Assembly (NCBI GenBank): GCA_030645365.1 | Contig: JAUSMB010000030.1 | Span: 1-64,000, forward strand | DNA: 64,000 nucleotides | Source: Rugosibacter sp. | GTDB taxonomy: Bacteria > Pseudomonadota > Gammaproteobacteria > Burkholderiales > Rhodocyclaceae | Direction of reading: 5' to 3' | Part shown: one piece after another, positions 26,360 through 35,944 of the stretch | Layout: each line of letters opens with the position of its first letter | Numbering within the stretch: the stretch's first letter is position 1 | Made by a program: the position numbers and the translations under genes | Notes under the pieces: generated by a model | Told to the model about the DNA's origin: nothing | Seen by the model: the letters and a program-made list of their open reading frames with translations, nothing else | Databases searched by the model: none

Positions 26360-26734
26360 ATGCTGAAACATAGAACCTTCGTTGCCATCACCTTGCTGGC
26401 AGGCGTCGCATTGGCTGTTGTACCGGCAGCAGTACGGGCAACTACATCGACCACCGTCGCACCGCCCGCCCCAGTCGTTTCAACGCCGAAGCCACCACCC
26501 AAGCCACCCCGTCTGCGTGCCCCGCTGGCGCCACCGCCCATGAATGACGTCAGCTACGCCTATGAGTTTCGCACCCAGCTTTCCGGCAACCCGGAGTGCC
26601 AGCGCTTTGCTACGGAATCCGACAACGTGTTTCTGAATAACCAGCTTGATGATGCGCAGAAAGTTATCAAGCTGAAAGCCTTGGGCGCAGAAGCTAAAGC
26701 CAATAATTGCCTCGCCCCGGCCACAGCCTACTGA
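26360..26734 (+). CDS. secreted hypothetical protein with Pro-rich linker
   Basis: 124 aa from ATG 26360, which has a strong AAGGAG 8 bp upstream. A signal peptide (about 1-27) ends AVRA; next comes a Thr/Pro-rich linker (TPKPPPKPPRLRAPLAPPP, about 47-65) and a short C-terminal domain with two Cys (PECQRF and NNCLAP) that could form a disulfide. I do not recognise the family. It is probably periplasmic. It lies between a TauD-like gene on the same strand and the convergent trmB, 11 bp away. Confidence 0.72.
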   Translation: MLKHRTFVAITLLAGVALAVVPAAVRATTSTTVAPPAPVVSTPKPPPKPPRLRAPLAPPPMNDVSYAYEFRTQLSGNPECQRFATESDNVFLNNQLDDAQKVIKLKALGAEAKANNCLAPATAY

Positions 26735-26745
26735 ACAACTGTGGC

Positions 26746-27456
26746 TTAGTCCCTGCGGCGAAAGATCAGGTCCCACACGCCATGGCCCAAGCGCAGGCCG
26801 CGTGTCTCGAACTTGGTTTGCGGCCGGTAGGCGGGACGCGGCGCAAAATCGCTGGCGGTATTTTCCAGCAGCGGTTCTTCCGATAACACGGCGAGCATCT
26901 GCTCGGCATATTCCTGCCAGTCGGTTGCGCAGTGGATATAGCCATTGGGTGCCAGCCGCTCGGCCAGTTCATGAACAAACGCAGGCTGAATCAAGCGCCG
27001 TTTTTGCTGACGCTTTTTAGGCCACGGATCCGGGAAAAAAATGTGGATGCCAGACAAGGATTGCGGTGCAATCATGTCACGCACCACTTCAACGGCATCA
27101 TGCTGGATCACGCGCAGGTTAGTCAGTTCGCGCGTGGCGATTTCCTTAAGCAGATTGCCCACGCCGGGTGTATGCACTTCGATGCCGAGATAATCGTTTT
27201 GCGGCTGCGCGGCGGCGATGGCAGCAGTGGTCTCGCCCATGCCGCAGCCAATTTCGAGAATTCTCGGTGCTGACGATACGCCGCGACCAAACACGGCATC
27301 CAGATCCAGCGGCTGCGCCTGGTACGGGATGCCCCAACGCGGCATGCCCTCTTCATGAAAACGCCGTTGCGCAGCAGAAACCCGACCCTGCCGCAACACA
27401 AAGCTACGGATATGACGATCAGGTGTGGCTTCAGTTTCAATAATCTCAGGGGGCAT
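26746..27456 (-). CDS. trmB: tRNA (guanine-N7)-methyltransferase
   Basis: Methylates G46 in the tRNA variable loop using S-adenosylmethionine. Motifs are [12 protein letters not shown] near the start, the SAM-binding [21 protein letters not shown], the catalytic [11 protein letters not shown] and C-terminal TKFETRG. ATG 27456 is taken; two further in-frame ATGs (27474, 27492) upstream overlap the preceding gene more and have no clear Shine-Dalgarno, so the start is uncertain. Follows a secreted hypothetical protein gene and thiG on the same strand with overlapping ends. Confidence 0.94.
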   Translation of the reverse strand: MPPEIIETEATPDRHIRSFVLRQGRVSAAQRRFHEEGMPRWGIPYQAQPLDLDAVFGRGVSSAPRILEIGCGMGETTAAIAAAQPQNDYLGIEVHTPGVGNLLKEIATRELTNLRVIQHDAVEVVRDMIAPQSLSGIHIFFPDPWPKKRQQKRRLIQPAFVHELAERLAPNGYIHCATDWQEYAEQMLAVLSEEPLLENTASDFAPRPAYRPQTKFETRGLRLGHGVWDLIFRRRD

Positions 27457-28288
27457 GGGGTTTAGCGAGTTCATCAAGTTTGGCGGGCTCATCGGATAGC
27501 GTTTTCTCTTCCAGGGGTACGGTGGGTACGGCGCTGATTGCGTTATTTACCAGGGGTGGCTGTACTGGCGTCGCGCTATCGGCTGCGCCAGCAGCTGCAC
27601 TAGCGGCTACACCAGCGGGAACAAACTCGCCCGCAATCACTTTCATCGCGATCAACGGCTCCATTTTCAGCAGCGTCGCCAGATCGTAACGTGGCCCGGT
27701 GATGGCTTGACTCAAACTAGCGCAGGCCACGCTTAACTCAAACTGGCCTAGCGATTGATCAATGCGATCCTTCAACTGAAGCGCCCGGATTAAATCTCGC
27801 CATTGAGCAGTCGCCGCCTGCGGGCCAAAATAATACCCGGCCAGATCATGCACTAACTGCACAATGGTTACGGCTTGCTGGTCATGCCAGGCAAGGAATG
27901 ATGCCTGGGTAGCGACAGATTGTTCAGGTAATTCCACACAGGCTGCTGCCAGCAACGAAACCCCATGCGCCAAGCCAAATAGCCGCTGTCGCAAGAGAAT
28001 TTTCGGCTGATCAAATGCATAGCCGGTACGACCCGGCAGCACTTTTAATGGCTCAGTGGCTGCGACAGAAGATGGCGAAGGTACATCTGCGCGTAACGCT
28101 GCGGAGGGTACATCGGATGTTTGCGCCGGCCCCTGCTCGTAGGTGGCCAGCGCCGGAACCTCTTTGGGATAGGCAATAACACGTGCTTTGGGGGCGGGCT
28201 CGGGATCGGATTCAGGCCCCGCTGTCGACCTCTCCTGGGCGCAAAGCACTGCGGGCAGCAGCCAGGCAACAACCAGCCAGCGTTTCAC
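27446..28288 (-). CDS. secreted hypothetical protein
   Basis: 280 aa. A signal peptide ([19 protein letters not shown], cut after about residue 17) leads to a Pro/Ala-rich segment, a helical middle region (about 95-220) with two Cys, and an Ala/Pro-rich tail. The Cys near the end of the signal (LPAVLCAQ) is not a clean lipobox, so periplasmic location is more likely than lipoprotein. I do not recognise the family. It overlaps thiG by 4 bp and trmB by about 11 bp, so it belongs to that transcript. Confidence 0.75.
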   Translation of the reverse strand: MKRWLVVAWLLPAVLCAQERSTAGPESDPEPAPKARVIAYPKEVPALATYEQGPAQTSDVPSAALRADVPSPSSVAATEPLKVLPGRTGYAFDQPKILLRQRLFGLAHGVSLLAAACVELPEQSVATQASFLAWHDQQAVTIVQLVHDLAGYYFGPQAATAQWRDLIRALQLKDRIDQSLGQFELSVACASLSQAITGPRYDLATLLKMEPLIAMKVIAGEFVPAGVAASAAAGAADSATPVQPPLVNNAISAVPTVPLEEKTLSDEPAKLDELAKPHAP

Positions 28289-29121
28289 TTTGCGCCGATC
28301 AATCCACCGCTAGGCGAACTGGGCACTGCCGAATAAAATTTCTTGGGCATGCGCCCTGCCAGCCAAGCCTCTCGCCCGGCTTCCACCGCTTTTTTCATCG
28401 CACCCGCCATGCGTACCGGGTCTTGTGCCGCAGCAATCGCGGTGTTCATCAATACGCCATCACAGCCCAGTTCCATCGCGATGGCCGCATCAGAAGCCGT
28501 ACCCACACCGGCATCCACCAATACCGGCACTTTGGCTTGGTCGATGATCAGTTGCAGATTCCACGGGTTAAGAATGCCCATGCCGGAACCAATGAGTGAA
28601 GCCAGCGGCATGATGGCCACACAACCGATGTCCTCCAGCATGCGTGCCTGGATCGGGTCGTCCGCGCAATACACCATCACGGAAAAACCATCCTTGACCA
28701 GAATATCGGCCGCTTTCAGGGTTTCCGGCATGTTGGGAAACAAGGTCAGCGAGTCCCCCAGTACCTCAAGTTTGACCAGCGCATGGCCTTCCAGCAGTTC
28801 ACGCGCCAGGCGCAACGTGCGCACAGCATCATCCGCTGTAAAGCACCCTGCGGTGTTCGGCAAAATGGTGAATTGATCAGGGGGCAATACGTCCAGCAAA
28901 GACGGCTGCCCCGGCTCCTGGCCGATATTGGTGCGCCGAATCGCCACTGTGACAATCTCGGCCCCAGAGGCATCAATCGCTGCGCGCGTTTGCGCAAAAT
29001 CCTTGTATTTGCCTGTACCCACGAGTAACCGCGAGCCATACGCCCGACCGGCGATCACCAAAGGGTCTGCCACTACGGGGGCCACCACCGTGGTGTTGAT
29101 CTGGTTTAACGCTTGATTCAT
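28285..29121 (-). CDS. thiG: thiazole synthase ThiG
   Basis: Forms the thiazole phosphate of thiamine from deoxyxylulose phosphate, dehydroglycine and ThiS thiocarboxylate. 278 aa. It shows [12 protein letters not shown], the Schiff-base Lys in LVKLEVLGD (K117), [14 protein letters not shown] and [20 protein letters not shown] (phosphate binding) with GVLMNTAIA. thiS precedes it by 27 bp. No TPP riboswitch sequence is visible upstream of thiS or of the permease gene before it. Confidence 0.96.
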   Translation of the reverse strand: MNQALNQINTTVVAPVVADPLVIAGRAYGSRLLVGTGKYKDFAQTRAAIDASGAEIVTVAIRRTNIGQEPGQPSLLDVLPPDQFTILPNTAGCFTADDAVRTLRLARELLEGHALVKLEVLGDSLTLFPNMPETLKAADILVKDGFSVMVYCADDPIQARMLEDIGCVAIMPLASLIGSGMGILNPWNLQLIIDQAKVPVLVDAGVGTASDAAIAMELGCDGVLMNTAIAAAQDPVRMAGAMKKAVEAGREAWLAGRMPKKFYSAVPSSPSGGLIGAK

Positions 29122-29148
29122 GGAACGATTAACTCCTGTATCTGTTAG

Positions 29149-29349
29149 CTAACCGCCGCCAACGGCGACAACGATTTCGATGCGATCACCGGTGGTCAGC
29201 AGTGTTTCTGCATGGCGGCTTTTGGGCACAATCTCGCCATTTCTTTCCACCGCAACACGTTTGCCGGTGAGGTTGCGCGAATCCAGCAATGCGGCTACCG
29301 ACAATGGTGCCGACAGCGTCAAGGCTTCGCCGTTAATGATAAGTTCCAT
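29149..29349 (-). CDS. thiS: sulfur carrier protein ThiS
   Basis: 66-aa ubiquitin-like protein ending VAVGGG; the C-terminal Gly-Gly is adenylated and turned into a thiocarboxylate to give sulfur to ThiG. It starts MELIINGEALTL as usual. It lies 9 bp after the permease gene and 27 bp before thiG, all minus strand. No thiF, thiO or thiE gene is in the window. Confidence 0.94.
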   Translation of the reverse strand: MELIINGEALTLSAPLSVAALLDSRNLTGKRVAVERNGEIVPKSRHAETLLTTGDRIEIVVAVGGG

Positions 29350-29358
29350 GGTGCAATT

Positions 29359-30156
29359 TTACTTCAGCAAACGTCGTTGCGTCAGCCGTAATGCAATCCA
29401 GAATGCCCCGCCCGTGATAATCAGCAACGCGCCGACATGCAACTCAATGTCCGACGGCACCTGACCAAACAAGAGCGGCCGCACCAGCGCCACCGCATGT
29501 GTGAGCGGCAACCACGCCGCCACTGACTGCACCAAAGAGGGCAGCTGCTCCTGCGGAAAAAAGACTCCGCATAGCAAAACCATCGGCGTCAAAAACAGCG
29601 TGAAGTAATACATGAAAAAATCATAGGATGGTGCCAGCGCAGTGATGATCAAGCCCAGCGCAGAAAATGTCAGGCCCGTCAGAAAGATCACCGGCAACGC
29701 CCACAAAGCCAGTGGCGAGTCGACAAAACCGAGCAATGAAACAACCAGCAGAATCGCGCTGCCCGACAGCGTGGCCTTGGCAGCCGCCCATAACCATTCG
29801 CCCGCCAGCACATCGTCCAACGCCACCGGCGCATACAAAATTGCCTCCCACGTACGCTGCATCTGCATACGCGAAAAAGCAGAATACAGGGATTCGAATG
29901 AGGCCGCATTCATGGTGGAAGCGCATACCGTGCCGCTGGCCAAAAACGCAATGTAAGGTACTCCCGCAACCTGCGGCAACAAGCTACCTAGCCCGTAACC
30001 CAAGCCAAAAAGGTAAATCATCGGGTCCGCCAGATTGCCCAGCAAGGAAGGAATCGCCATTTTCTTCCAGACCAGAAAATTTCGCCGCCATACGGCCAGG
30101 GCACGACTGGAAAGTTGCGGCAGGATACTGTGTCTCAACTCTGTGGCGTACAGCAC
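29359..30156 (-). CDS. ABC-2 type transporter permease, NodJ-like
   Basis: 265 aa with six hydrophobic helices and the ABC-2 pattern (FLASGTVCASTMNAASFES, LLCGVFFPQEQLP near the end of the fifth helix). This resembles the NodJ/DrrB permeases that pair with a NodI-type ATPase. No ATPase gene lies next to it: upstream is a terminator and ccmI, downstream thiS. It starts with GTG at 30156, preceded by AGGATT. The partner ATPase must be encoded elsewhere, and the exported substrate is unknown. Confidence 0.87.
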   Translation of the reverse strand: MLYATELRHSILPQLSSRALAVWRRNFLVWKKMAIPSLLGNLADPMIYLFGLGYGLGSLLPQVAGVPYIAFLASGTVCASTMNAASFESLYSAFSRMQMQRTWEAILYAPVALDDVLAGEWLWAAAKATLSGSAILLVVSLLGFVDSPLALWALPVIFLTGLTFSALGLIITALAPSYDFFMYYFTLFLTPMVLLCGVFFPQEQLPSLVQSVAAWLPLTHAVALVRPLLFGQVPSDIELHVGALLIITGGAFWIALRLTQRRLLK

Positions 30157-30191
30157 GTTTTCAATCCTGTTCTTTGTTGATCCACTTAACC

Positions 30192-30223
30192 AAAAAATAC
30201 CTTCAGCAGGTGTTTACCTGAAG
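30192..30223 (-). terminator. intrinsic terminator after ccmI
   Basis: On the minus strand a stem CTTCAGGT ... ACCTgCTGAAG with a short loop is followed by GTATTTTTT. It would end the ccm transcript before the permease gene, whose start codon is only 36 bp further on. Confidence 0.7.
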
Positions 30224-30330
30224 AGGGCTCATCCATTACCTGGCGGCTACCCACCGCTTGTCATGCACGAGCAAAATGCTGTAGCCAACGACGCAATCAT
30301 TTGCAACTTGCAACTCATTTGCAATTCAGT

Positions 30331-31599
30331 TTACGGCAATCGCTGATCAATCACCACGCGGATACCTTTTGTTCCCGGCTTCACTGCCGTACTGCTGCCG
30401 GTCAGGTCGCCGCTAGCGGGCATGGCTTGGCCTGATTTCGAGACACGCACCTCAATGCGCAGCGCTTTTGCGGATGATATTTTGTTGTCCGGCGACATCG
30501 CCTGGCTATCGTCGAGCTTGAAATCAAAAGGCAAATCAGCCACACGCACGCGCTGCACGGCCAGCGGCATGCGCGAACCATTCACCGCGCGGGCAAAAAT
30601 GAACACCGTTTCTTCCGACGTGGTTTGCACCCGCAGGGCGGGACTCAATTCGACACGGCCGCTGACGGCGCTGGACATCGTCGCTGCATCGCTTGATTTT
30701 GGCGCCGGCGCCGTATCACCGGCGCCGACTTTTACCCCCCCCACCTCGCGCGCTCTGGCGATGCCGGCTGCGATCATGCGCGCTTCATCCGAAGCGGGAT
30801 CCATCTGCGCCTGCAAACGCTCCCAATAACCAATCGCTGCCGCATAGTTTTTCCCGGCGAGCGCCTCGGCACCTGCCAAGAGCAAAGCCTTGCCGTTATC
30901 CGGCTCAAGTTGCAACGCCTGCACGATCAATTCATGCGGGCGCCCGGCGAAGTTGTTGGTTTTTTGCAGCAACACATCGGCTAGTTCAGCCAGCAGTGAT
31001 GCGTTTTTTTCCAGCAGTGGCTCGGCACGACCATAGGCACGTTCAGCATCATCCCAGCGACTCATCACTTTGTAGGCCCGCGCGAGCATCACCCAGCCTT
31101 CCATGTCATCAGGAGTCTGCGCCAGCTTTTTCTCAAGCTGACTGATCATGCCATTCATCGTCGCCACTGCCTGCGTATTGCGCTCGGCGCTGGACAGCAG
31201 TGCATCAGGATTGCCCAGCAGGACATACAGGCCGATAGCCGCCGCAGGCAACAGCGCCGCCAGTACCCAGCCATCCCAACGCCGTTTCGGGCTTGCAGCA
31301 GCGGTAGATGCGGCCGATGCGTCGTCGAGCAACTGGTGCTGCAGCTCATCCCGAGCCTCGGCGTAATCGGCCGCTGAAATCAGGTGATTGGCATAGTCTC
31401 TTTCGAGTTCGGCGAGACGGTCACGATGGATCGTTGTATTCAGCGCCGAGGTCGCATCACCGGAATAGTCGGCGCTGGCGACACGGCGATGTTGGTCACC
31501 CTGACCGTTTTTTTTACCGATCCCGCGCCACCACGGGCGCAACAGCAACACCAGGGCGGCCAAGGTCAGTGCCGCCGCGGCGATAAAAAATGAATTCAT
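30331..31599 (-). CDS. ccmI: cytochrome c maturation protein CcmI
   Basis: CcmI holds apocytochrome c for heme attachment. It has an N-terminal helix (about 3-20), a basic loop, a second helix (about 109-127), then a periplasmic TPR domain (about 150-290) and a C-terminal CcmI domain (about 320-420). Two dispersed-repeat copies are translated: one in the cytoplasmic loop as RRVASADYSGDA (residues 38-49) and one as KVGAGDTA (about 289-296), exactly at the join between the TPR part and the C-terminal domain. It overlaps ccmH by 4 bp; last gene of the ccm operon. Confidence 0.92.
   Translation of the reverse strand: MNSFFIAAAALTLAALVLLLRPWWRGIGKKNGQGDQHRRVASADYSGDATSALNTTIHRDRLAELERDYANHLISAADYAEARDELQHQLLDDASAASTAAASPKRRWDGWVLAALLPAAAIGLYVLLGNPDALLSSAERNTQAVATMNGMISQLEKKLAQTPDDMEGWVMLARAYKVMSRWDDAERAYGRAEPLLEKNASLLAELADVLLQKTNNFAGRPHELIVQALQLEPDNGKALLLAGAEALAGKNYAAAIGYWERLQAQMDPASDEARMIAAGIARAREVGGVKVGAGDTAPAPKSSDAATMSSAVSGRVELSPALRVQTTSEETVFIFARAVNGSRMPLAVQRVRVADLPFDFKLDDSQAMSPDNKISSAKALRIEVRVSKSGQAMPASGDLTGSSTAVKPGTKGIRVVIDQRLP
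30709..30733 (-). repeat. dispersed 25-bp repeat, in ccmI (distal)
   Basis: CGCCGTATCACCGGCGCCGA plus CTTTT; one mismatch. In ccmI sense it reads KVGAGDTA. Confidence 0.88.
31464..31488 (+). repeat. dispersed 25-bp repeat, in ccmI (proximal)
   Basis: AATAGTCGGCGCTGGCGACA plus CGGCG. CAGCGCCGA (31441-31449) before it pairs with its TCGGCGCTG. In ccmI sense it reads RRVASADYS. Confidence 0.78.
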
Positions 31600-32069
31600 G
31601 TGTCGGATTGATCCAGCAGTGCCGCCGCATGGCGACGTTGTTCTTCAGAAAGGATAGGCGGCGGCGCCATGCGATTGCGCCGCCGCAGGAAAAACACCAG
31701 CGCACCCAGCCCGCCCGCCAGCAAGATGAACGGCCCGCCCCATAGCGCCCAGGTGGAGGGCTTGACCGGCGGCCGGTAACGCACAAAATCGCCATAGCGG
31801 GCGACCATGAAATCAAGGATTTCGCGGTCGGTTTTTCCCTCGCCTATCATTTTGCGTATCTCGCGCCGCAGGTCATTCGCCAGGTCGGCCTGCGAACCGG
31901 CGATCGATTCGTTCTGGCAAACCAGGCAACGCAGCTCTTCGCTGATCGCCATCAGCCGTTTTTCCACGGCCTCGTTAGTCGCCAGCGGGGCGGCCTCACC
32001 GGCGAATACGCCGCCCGCGACCAGCGCAACCAGCGCGAATAGCATCAGCAACACCGGCCAGCGCCTCAT
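31596..32069 (-). CDS. ccmH: cytochrome c maturation protein CcmH (CcmL-type)
   Basis: Thiol-disulfide component that reduces the apocytochrome CxxCH motif. A signal peptide (LLMLFALVALVAGGVFAGE) precedes the active site LRCLVCQN (C48, C51) and a C-terminal membrane helix (about 105-125). ATG 32069 overlaps the ccmG stop by 4 bp. The frame extends further upstream to 32405, but that part only shadows ccmG. 157 aa, normal for the short CcmH type. Confidence 0.94.
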   Translation of the reverse strand: MRRWPVLLMLFALVALVAGGVFAGEAAPLATNEAVEKRLMAISEELRCLVCQNESIAGSQADLANDLRREIRKMIGEGKTDREILDFMVARYGDFVRYRPPVKPSTWALWGGPFILLAGGLGALVFFLRRRNRMAPPPILSEEQRRHAAALLDQSDT

Positions 32070-32590
32070 CGCGACAACTCCGCCACCAGAGGCAGAATTT
32101 TCTTGTTCAATGATTCCGGTGTAATCGGCCCGGTATGTTTCATGCGGATGATGCCCTGCTTGTCGATGACATAGGTTTCCGGCACGCCATACACGCCATA
32201 GTCGATGCCCACGCGGCCATCGGCATCGACCGCTGTCAGCGTATAAGGATTGCCCAGCTTGTCCAGCCATTGCCGGGCATCTGCCACCTTGTCCTTGTAA
32301 TCCAGCCCGATGATCGGCACCTGACCAGTCTTGGCAAACTCGACCAGCACCGGATGTTCTTCGCGGCACGCAACGCACCACGAAGCCCAGACATTCAGCA
32401 GCCACACGCGCCCCTTCATGTCGGCGACAGAAAAACTTTTGGCGGCGTCATGCAACTGCGGCAGGGTGAAGGCCGGTGCCGGTTTGCCGATCAGCGGCGA
32501 AGGCACATCGCGCGGGTCACGCGTCAGGCCAATCGCCAGAAAACCGATCAGCACGGCAAATGCCGCCAGCGGAAGCAGAAAGCGCTTCAT
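32066..32590 (-). CDS. ccmG: CcmG/DsbE thiol-disulfide oxidoreductase
   Basis: Membrane-anchored periplasmic thioredoxin that keeps CcmH and apocytochrome reduced. An N-terminal anchor (residues 4-22) is followed by a thioredoxin fold with WASWCVACREEHP (C72, C75) and the cis-Pro loop YGVYGVPETYVID typical of CcmG. 174 aa. Overlaps ccmF and ccmH by 4 bp each. Confidence 0.95.
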   Translation of the reverse strand: MKRFLLPLAAFAVLIGFLAIGLTRDPRDVPSPLIGKPAPAFTLPQLHDAAKSFSVADMKGRVWLLNVWASWCVACREEHPVLVEFAKTGQVPIIGLDYKDKVADARQWLDKLGNPYTLTAVDADGRVGIDYGVYGVPETYVIDKQGIIRMKHTGPITPESLNKKILPLVAELSR

Positions 32591-34536
32591 GCCGTGGCGC
32601 TTGCCGGTAAGCTCGCCGCAGCCTTGACGCGCAAGCGGTAACGCCGATCAAACACTGCAAGGAAACCACCCGCCGCCATCAGCAGGCAACCGCCCCATAT
32701 CCAGTCGACAAAGGGTTTGAAATAAACGCGCACGCTCCATGCGCCCTGCTGGTCGAGCGGCTCGCCGAGCGAGACATAAATGTCGCGGGTAAAACCGGCA
32801 TCAATCGCGGCTTCCGTCATCGGCATCTGCGATGAAAAATACTGGCGCTTTTCCGGATGCAAGGTTTTTAGCACGCGGCCATTTTTCGACAATTCAAACT
32901 CGCCGACACTGGCCCGATAGTTGGGCCCTGGCGCCGCGCTGATACTAAGCAGGCGCAGCTGGTAACCCCCGACGCTGACGACATCGCCGGTCTGCATGCG
33001 CACATCTTTTTCTTCCTGGTAGCCGCCGACCAGCGTCACGCCAAGGACGAATACGGCAATGCCGAAGTGGGCGAGATGCATGCCCCAGAAAGAGGTCGGC
33101 GCACTGCCTCCGCCGATTTTGAGGCGTTCAACAATCTGAAAAACCGTGCTTGATGCAATCCACACGGCGAGCAGGCAACCCAGCGCGGTCATTGGCGTCC
33201 ACGTGCCCATCAGCTGCGGCAAGATGATGCCGGCCAGCAGCGCAAGCACAAAGCTCAGACGCAGGCGACGCGCCATGTCCCGCAAGTCAGCCTGCTTCCA
33301 GCGCGCCAGCGGACCAACGGCAATCAGCATCAGCAGCGGCACCACGACCGGGACAAACACGGTATTGAAATACGGCGGGCCGACCGACAGCTTGCCCAGC
33401 CCCAACGCGTCAATCAGCAAGGGATACAGCGTGCCAAGCAGTACGCTACCAGTAGCCACCACCAGCAGCACATTGTTGATCAGCAGCATCGTTTCACGCG
33501 AGACAAGGGCAAAGGCGCCACCCGCGCTCACCTTGGGCGCACGCCAGGCAAACAGCGCCAGCGATGAACCGATCACCACACCCAGCAGGAGCAGGATGAA
33601 CACCCCCCGGCTCGGGTCAGAGGCGAAAGCATGCACTGAAGTGAGCACGCCGGAACGCACGAGAAAAGTGCCCAGCAGCGACAACGAAAATGCGGCGATC
33701 GCCAGCAGCACCGTCCAGTTCTTGAACGCGCCGCGCTTTTCGGTAATGGCCAGCGAATGGATCAGCGCCGTACCTGCCAGCCAGGGCATGAAGGAAGCAT
33801 TTTCCACCGGATCCCAGAACCACCAGCCGCCCCAGCCCAGCTCGTAATACGCCCACCAGCTGCCCATCGCAATGCCGATGGTCAGAAAGCACCAGGCCGC
33901 CGTGGTCCATGGCCGTGACCAGCGCGCCCAGGCCGCATCCAAGCGGCCGGAAATCAAGGCCGCTATGGCAAAAGCAAAGGCGACTGCAAAGCCGACATAG
34001 CCCATGTACAGCATCGGCGGATGAAACACCAGGCCGGGGTCTTGCAGCAAGGGGTTCAGGTCACTCCCTTCGGCAGCCGCAGGCAACAGGCGGGCAAACG
34101 GATTGGAGGTAAACAAGATGAAAGCCAGCATGCCGACACTGACCAGCCCGAGCACGGCAAGCACACGCGCCACCATGACTTCGGGCAACTGGCGGGAAGT
34201 CACCGAGACCGCCGCACCCCAGCCGGAGAGCATCAGCACCCACAGCAGCAGCGAACCCTCATGCCCGCCCCAGACGGCGGCAAAGCGGTAAATCGCCGGC
34301 AACTGGGTGTTTGAATTCTGCGCGACATAGGCCACGGAAAAATCATTGGCCAGAAAACTTTGCGCCAGACAGGCAAATGAAAATGCCAGCAGCAGAAAGT
34401 GCGTTTGCGCAGCAGGCCGTGCCAGCGCAATCCATTGTGCCTGACTGCGCTGTGCGCCAATCAGCGGCAGCACGCCCTGCATCAGGGTTGCCACAAAAGC
34501 AAGAATAAGGGCGAAGTGTCCGAGTTCAGGGGTCAT
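32587..34536 (-). CDS. ccmF: cytochrome c heme lyase subunit CcmF
   Basis: Large membrane protein that transfers heme from holo-CcmE to apocytochrome c. About 15 membrane helices over 649 aa. The heme-handling WWD domain reads [20 protein letters not shown], and conserved His residues occur nearby (ALIHS, HLAHFG). Length is close to the usual 650. Overlaps ccmE and ccmG by 4 bp. Confidence 0.96.
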   Translation of the reverse strand: MTPELGHFALILAFVATLMQGVLPLIGAQRSQAQWIALARPAAQTHFLLLAFSFACLAQSFLANDFSVAYVAQNSNTQLPAIYRFAAVWGGHEGSLLLWVLMLSGWGAAVSVTSRQLPEVMVARVLAVLGLVSVGMLAFILFTSNPFARLLPAAAEGSDLNPLLQDPGLVFHPPMLYMGYVGFAVAFAFAIAALISGRLDAAWARWSRPWTTAAWCFLTIGIAMGSWWAYYELGWGGWWFWDPVENASFMPWLAGTALIHSLAITEKRGAFKNWTVLLAIAAFSLSLLGTFLVRSGVLTSVHAFASDPSRGVFILLLLGVVIGSSLALFAWRAPKVSAGGAFALVSRETMLLINNVLLVVATGSVLLGTLYPLLIDALGLGKLSVGPPYFNTVFVPVVVPLLMLIAVGPLARWKQADLRDMARRLRLSFVLALLAGIILPQLMGTWTPMTALGCLLAVWIASSTVFQIVERLKIGGGSAPTSFWGMHLAHFGIAVFVLGVTLVGGYQEEKDVRMQTGDVVSVGGYQLRLLSISAAPGPNYRASVGEFELSKNGRVLKTLHPEKRQYFSSQMPMTEAAIDAGFTRDIYVSLGEPLDQQGAWSVRVYFKPFVDWIWGGCLLMAAGGFLAVFDRRYRLRVKAAASLPASATA

Positions 34537-34955
34537 TTTTTCTGTGCCTGTTCAATCGCATGTTGAGCTTCGGGAGGCATGTAGTTTTCATCATGCTTGG
34601 CCAGCACTTCACTGGCGGAAAACAAACCATCGGCACCCAGCTTGCCTTGCACGATGGCGCCTTTGCCATCACGGAACAAGTCGGGCAGGATGCCGGTATA
34701 GGCCACGGGGATTTCCTTTGCCGTATCGGTGATGGCAAACCGCGTGGTCATGCCCTCACGCTGGATAGAGCCTTGCTTGACCAGCCCGCCCATGCGGAAG
34801 GCCTTGCCGTGCGGCGCCTTGCCCGCGATGACATCCGAGGGTGTGATGTACAACGCGATATTGCTGTCCAGCGCCTTCAACACCAGGATAGCCGCGATGG
34901 TGATTGATGCCAGGCCGCCGACAATCAGGGCGATGCGTTTATGACGGGGTTTCAT
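34533..34955 (-). CDS. ccmE: heme chaperone CcmE
   Basis: Periplasmic heme carrier that binds heme covalently. An N-terminal membrane anchor (about 7-27) precedes a beta-barrel with [32 protein letters not shown] and the heme-binding motif [12 protein letters not shown] (H121, Y125). 140 aa. 4-bp overlaps with ccmD and ccmF. Confidence 0.96.
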   Translation of the reverse strand: MKPRHKRIALIVGGLASITIAAILVLKALDSNIALYITPSDVIAGKAPHGKAFRMGGLVKQGSIQREGMTTRFAITDTAKEIPVAYTGILPDLFRDGKGAIVQGKLGADGLFSASEVLAKHDENYMPPEAQHAIEQAQKK

Positions 34956-35152
34956 CGGGAGATATGATCCTTGTTGTGATCCAGGACTTCGGCCAGCCGT
35001 TCGCGGGCCAGATTGCGCCGAACGTCGTTCAGACGTCGCCTGAGCAGAAAAGGTTCCGCCACCAGCAGCAAAGCACAGGCGCCAAAGCTGCCCCAGACAT
35101 ATAAGGCATAACCGCCCATGGCGAAAAATTCGCCGACGCTATTCCAATGCAT
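34952..35152 (-). CDS. ccmD: heme exporter protein CcmD
   Basis: Small membrane protein that helps release holo-CcmE from the CcmABC complex. 66 aa with [23 protein letters not shown], the single helix with the conserved Tyr, followed by a basic tail. Overlaps ccmC by 14 bp and ccmE by 4 bp. Confidence 0.88.
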   Translation of the reverse strand: MHWNSVGEFFAMGGYALYVWGSFGACALLLVAEPFLLRRRLNDVRRNLARERLAEVLDHNKDHISR

Positions 35153-35874
35153 GTTTCACCCATTCGGTATGCCGTTCGCGTTCGAGCATGATGGCGCGCA
35201 AGCGCATCAGCGACACGGCAATGGAATACATCCAGAACGCCAGCGCCATCAGCAGCATGCCCCACAGCATGGTTTGCGCCATGGATGGTGCGCGCGTCAG
35301 ATTGATCGTCGAGCCCTGATGCAATGTGTTCCACCATGTCACGGAGAAATAAATGATGGGCACATTGACCACACCAATCAGCGCCAGGATCGCCCCGGCC
35401 TTGTCGGCGCGGCGCGGATCGTCAATCGCGGATTGCAATGCGATGAACCCGACGTAGAGAAAAAACAGGATCAGTTCGGAGGTCAGGCGTGCATCCCATA
35501 CCCACCACGTACCCCACATCGGTTTGCCCCAGAAGGCACCCGTCCACAAGCTCAGCGCAGCCATCAGCGCACCCGTCGGCGCCAGCGCCTGCGCCATCAT
35601 GCTCGACAGGCGCGTGTTCAACGCCAGGCCAAGACCCGCCCAAAACGCCATCGCCAGATAAATGATCATCGACATCCATGAAGCAGGCACATGCACGAAG
35701 ATGATGCGATAGCCTTCGCCCTGCTGCGCATCGGTGGGTGCAACAAAAAAAAGACACCCACAGGCCAGCCGCACCGAAGAGCAGCGCCAGCGTCCAGAAC
35801 AATGGAACGAGTCTTCCGGCCAGCGGATAAAAACTCTGCGGGCTGGCGAAACGAAACCAGTTAATGAGATTCAT
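35139..35874 (-). CDS. ccmC: heme exporter protein CcmC, reading frame broken at a T8 run
   Basis: CcmC loads heme onto CcmE. The N-terminal part (MNLINWFRFASPQSFYPLAG to GLWVSFF) is in one frame, and the rest (VAPTDAQQGEGYRIIFVHVP, WWVWDARLTSE with the WWD-type motif, then NTLHQGSTINLTRAPSM) is in the next. The join falls at eight T on the coding strand (35745-35752). Seven T would give ...VSFFVAPTDAQ... and a normal 244-aa protein. So this is a +1 change: real mutation, sequencing error in a homopolymer, or expression by polymerase slippage on T8. An ATG at 35883 is an alternative start; neither has a good Shine-Dalgarno. A dispersed repeat copy separates it from ccmB. Confidence 0.85.
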
Positions 35875-35884
35875 GTTGGTCATA

Positions 35885-35909
35885 AAAAGTCGGCGCTGGC
35901 AAGACGGCG
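35885..35909 (+). repeat. dispersed 25-bp repeat between ccmB and ccmC
   Basis: AAAAGTCGGCGCTGGCAAGA plus CGGCG. It touches the upstream ATG of ccmC (35881-35883) and lies in the only open gap of the ccm operon. Confidence 0.82.
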
Positions 35910-35944
35910 AATCACCTGTTCATCGCCCTGTTTTTTTACCTTGT

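Noticed and set aside
30157-30330. TPP riboswitch upstream of the permease-thiS-thiG genes
   Set aside because: The conserved CUGAGA and ACCUGA elements of the THI box are not present on the minus strand; the hairpin there fits a terminator.
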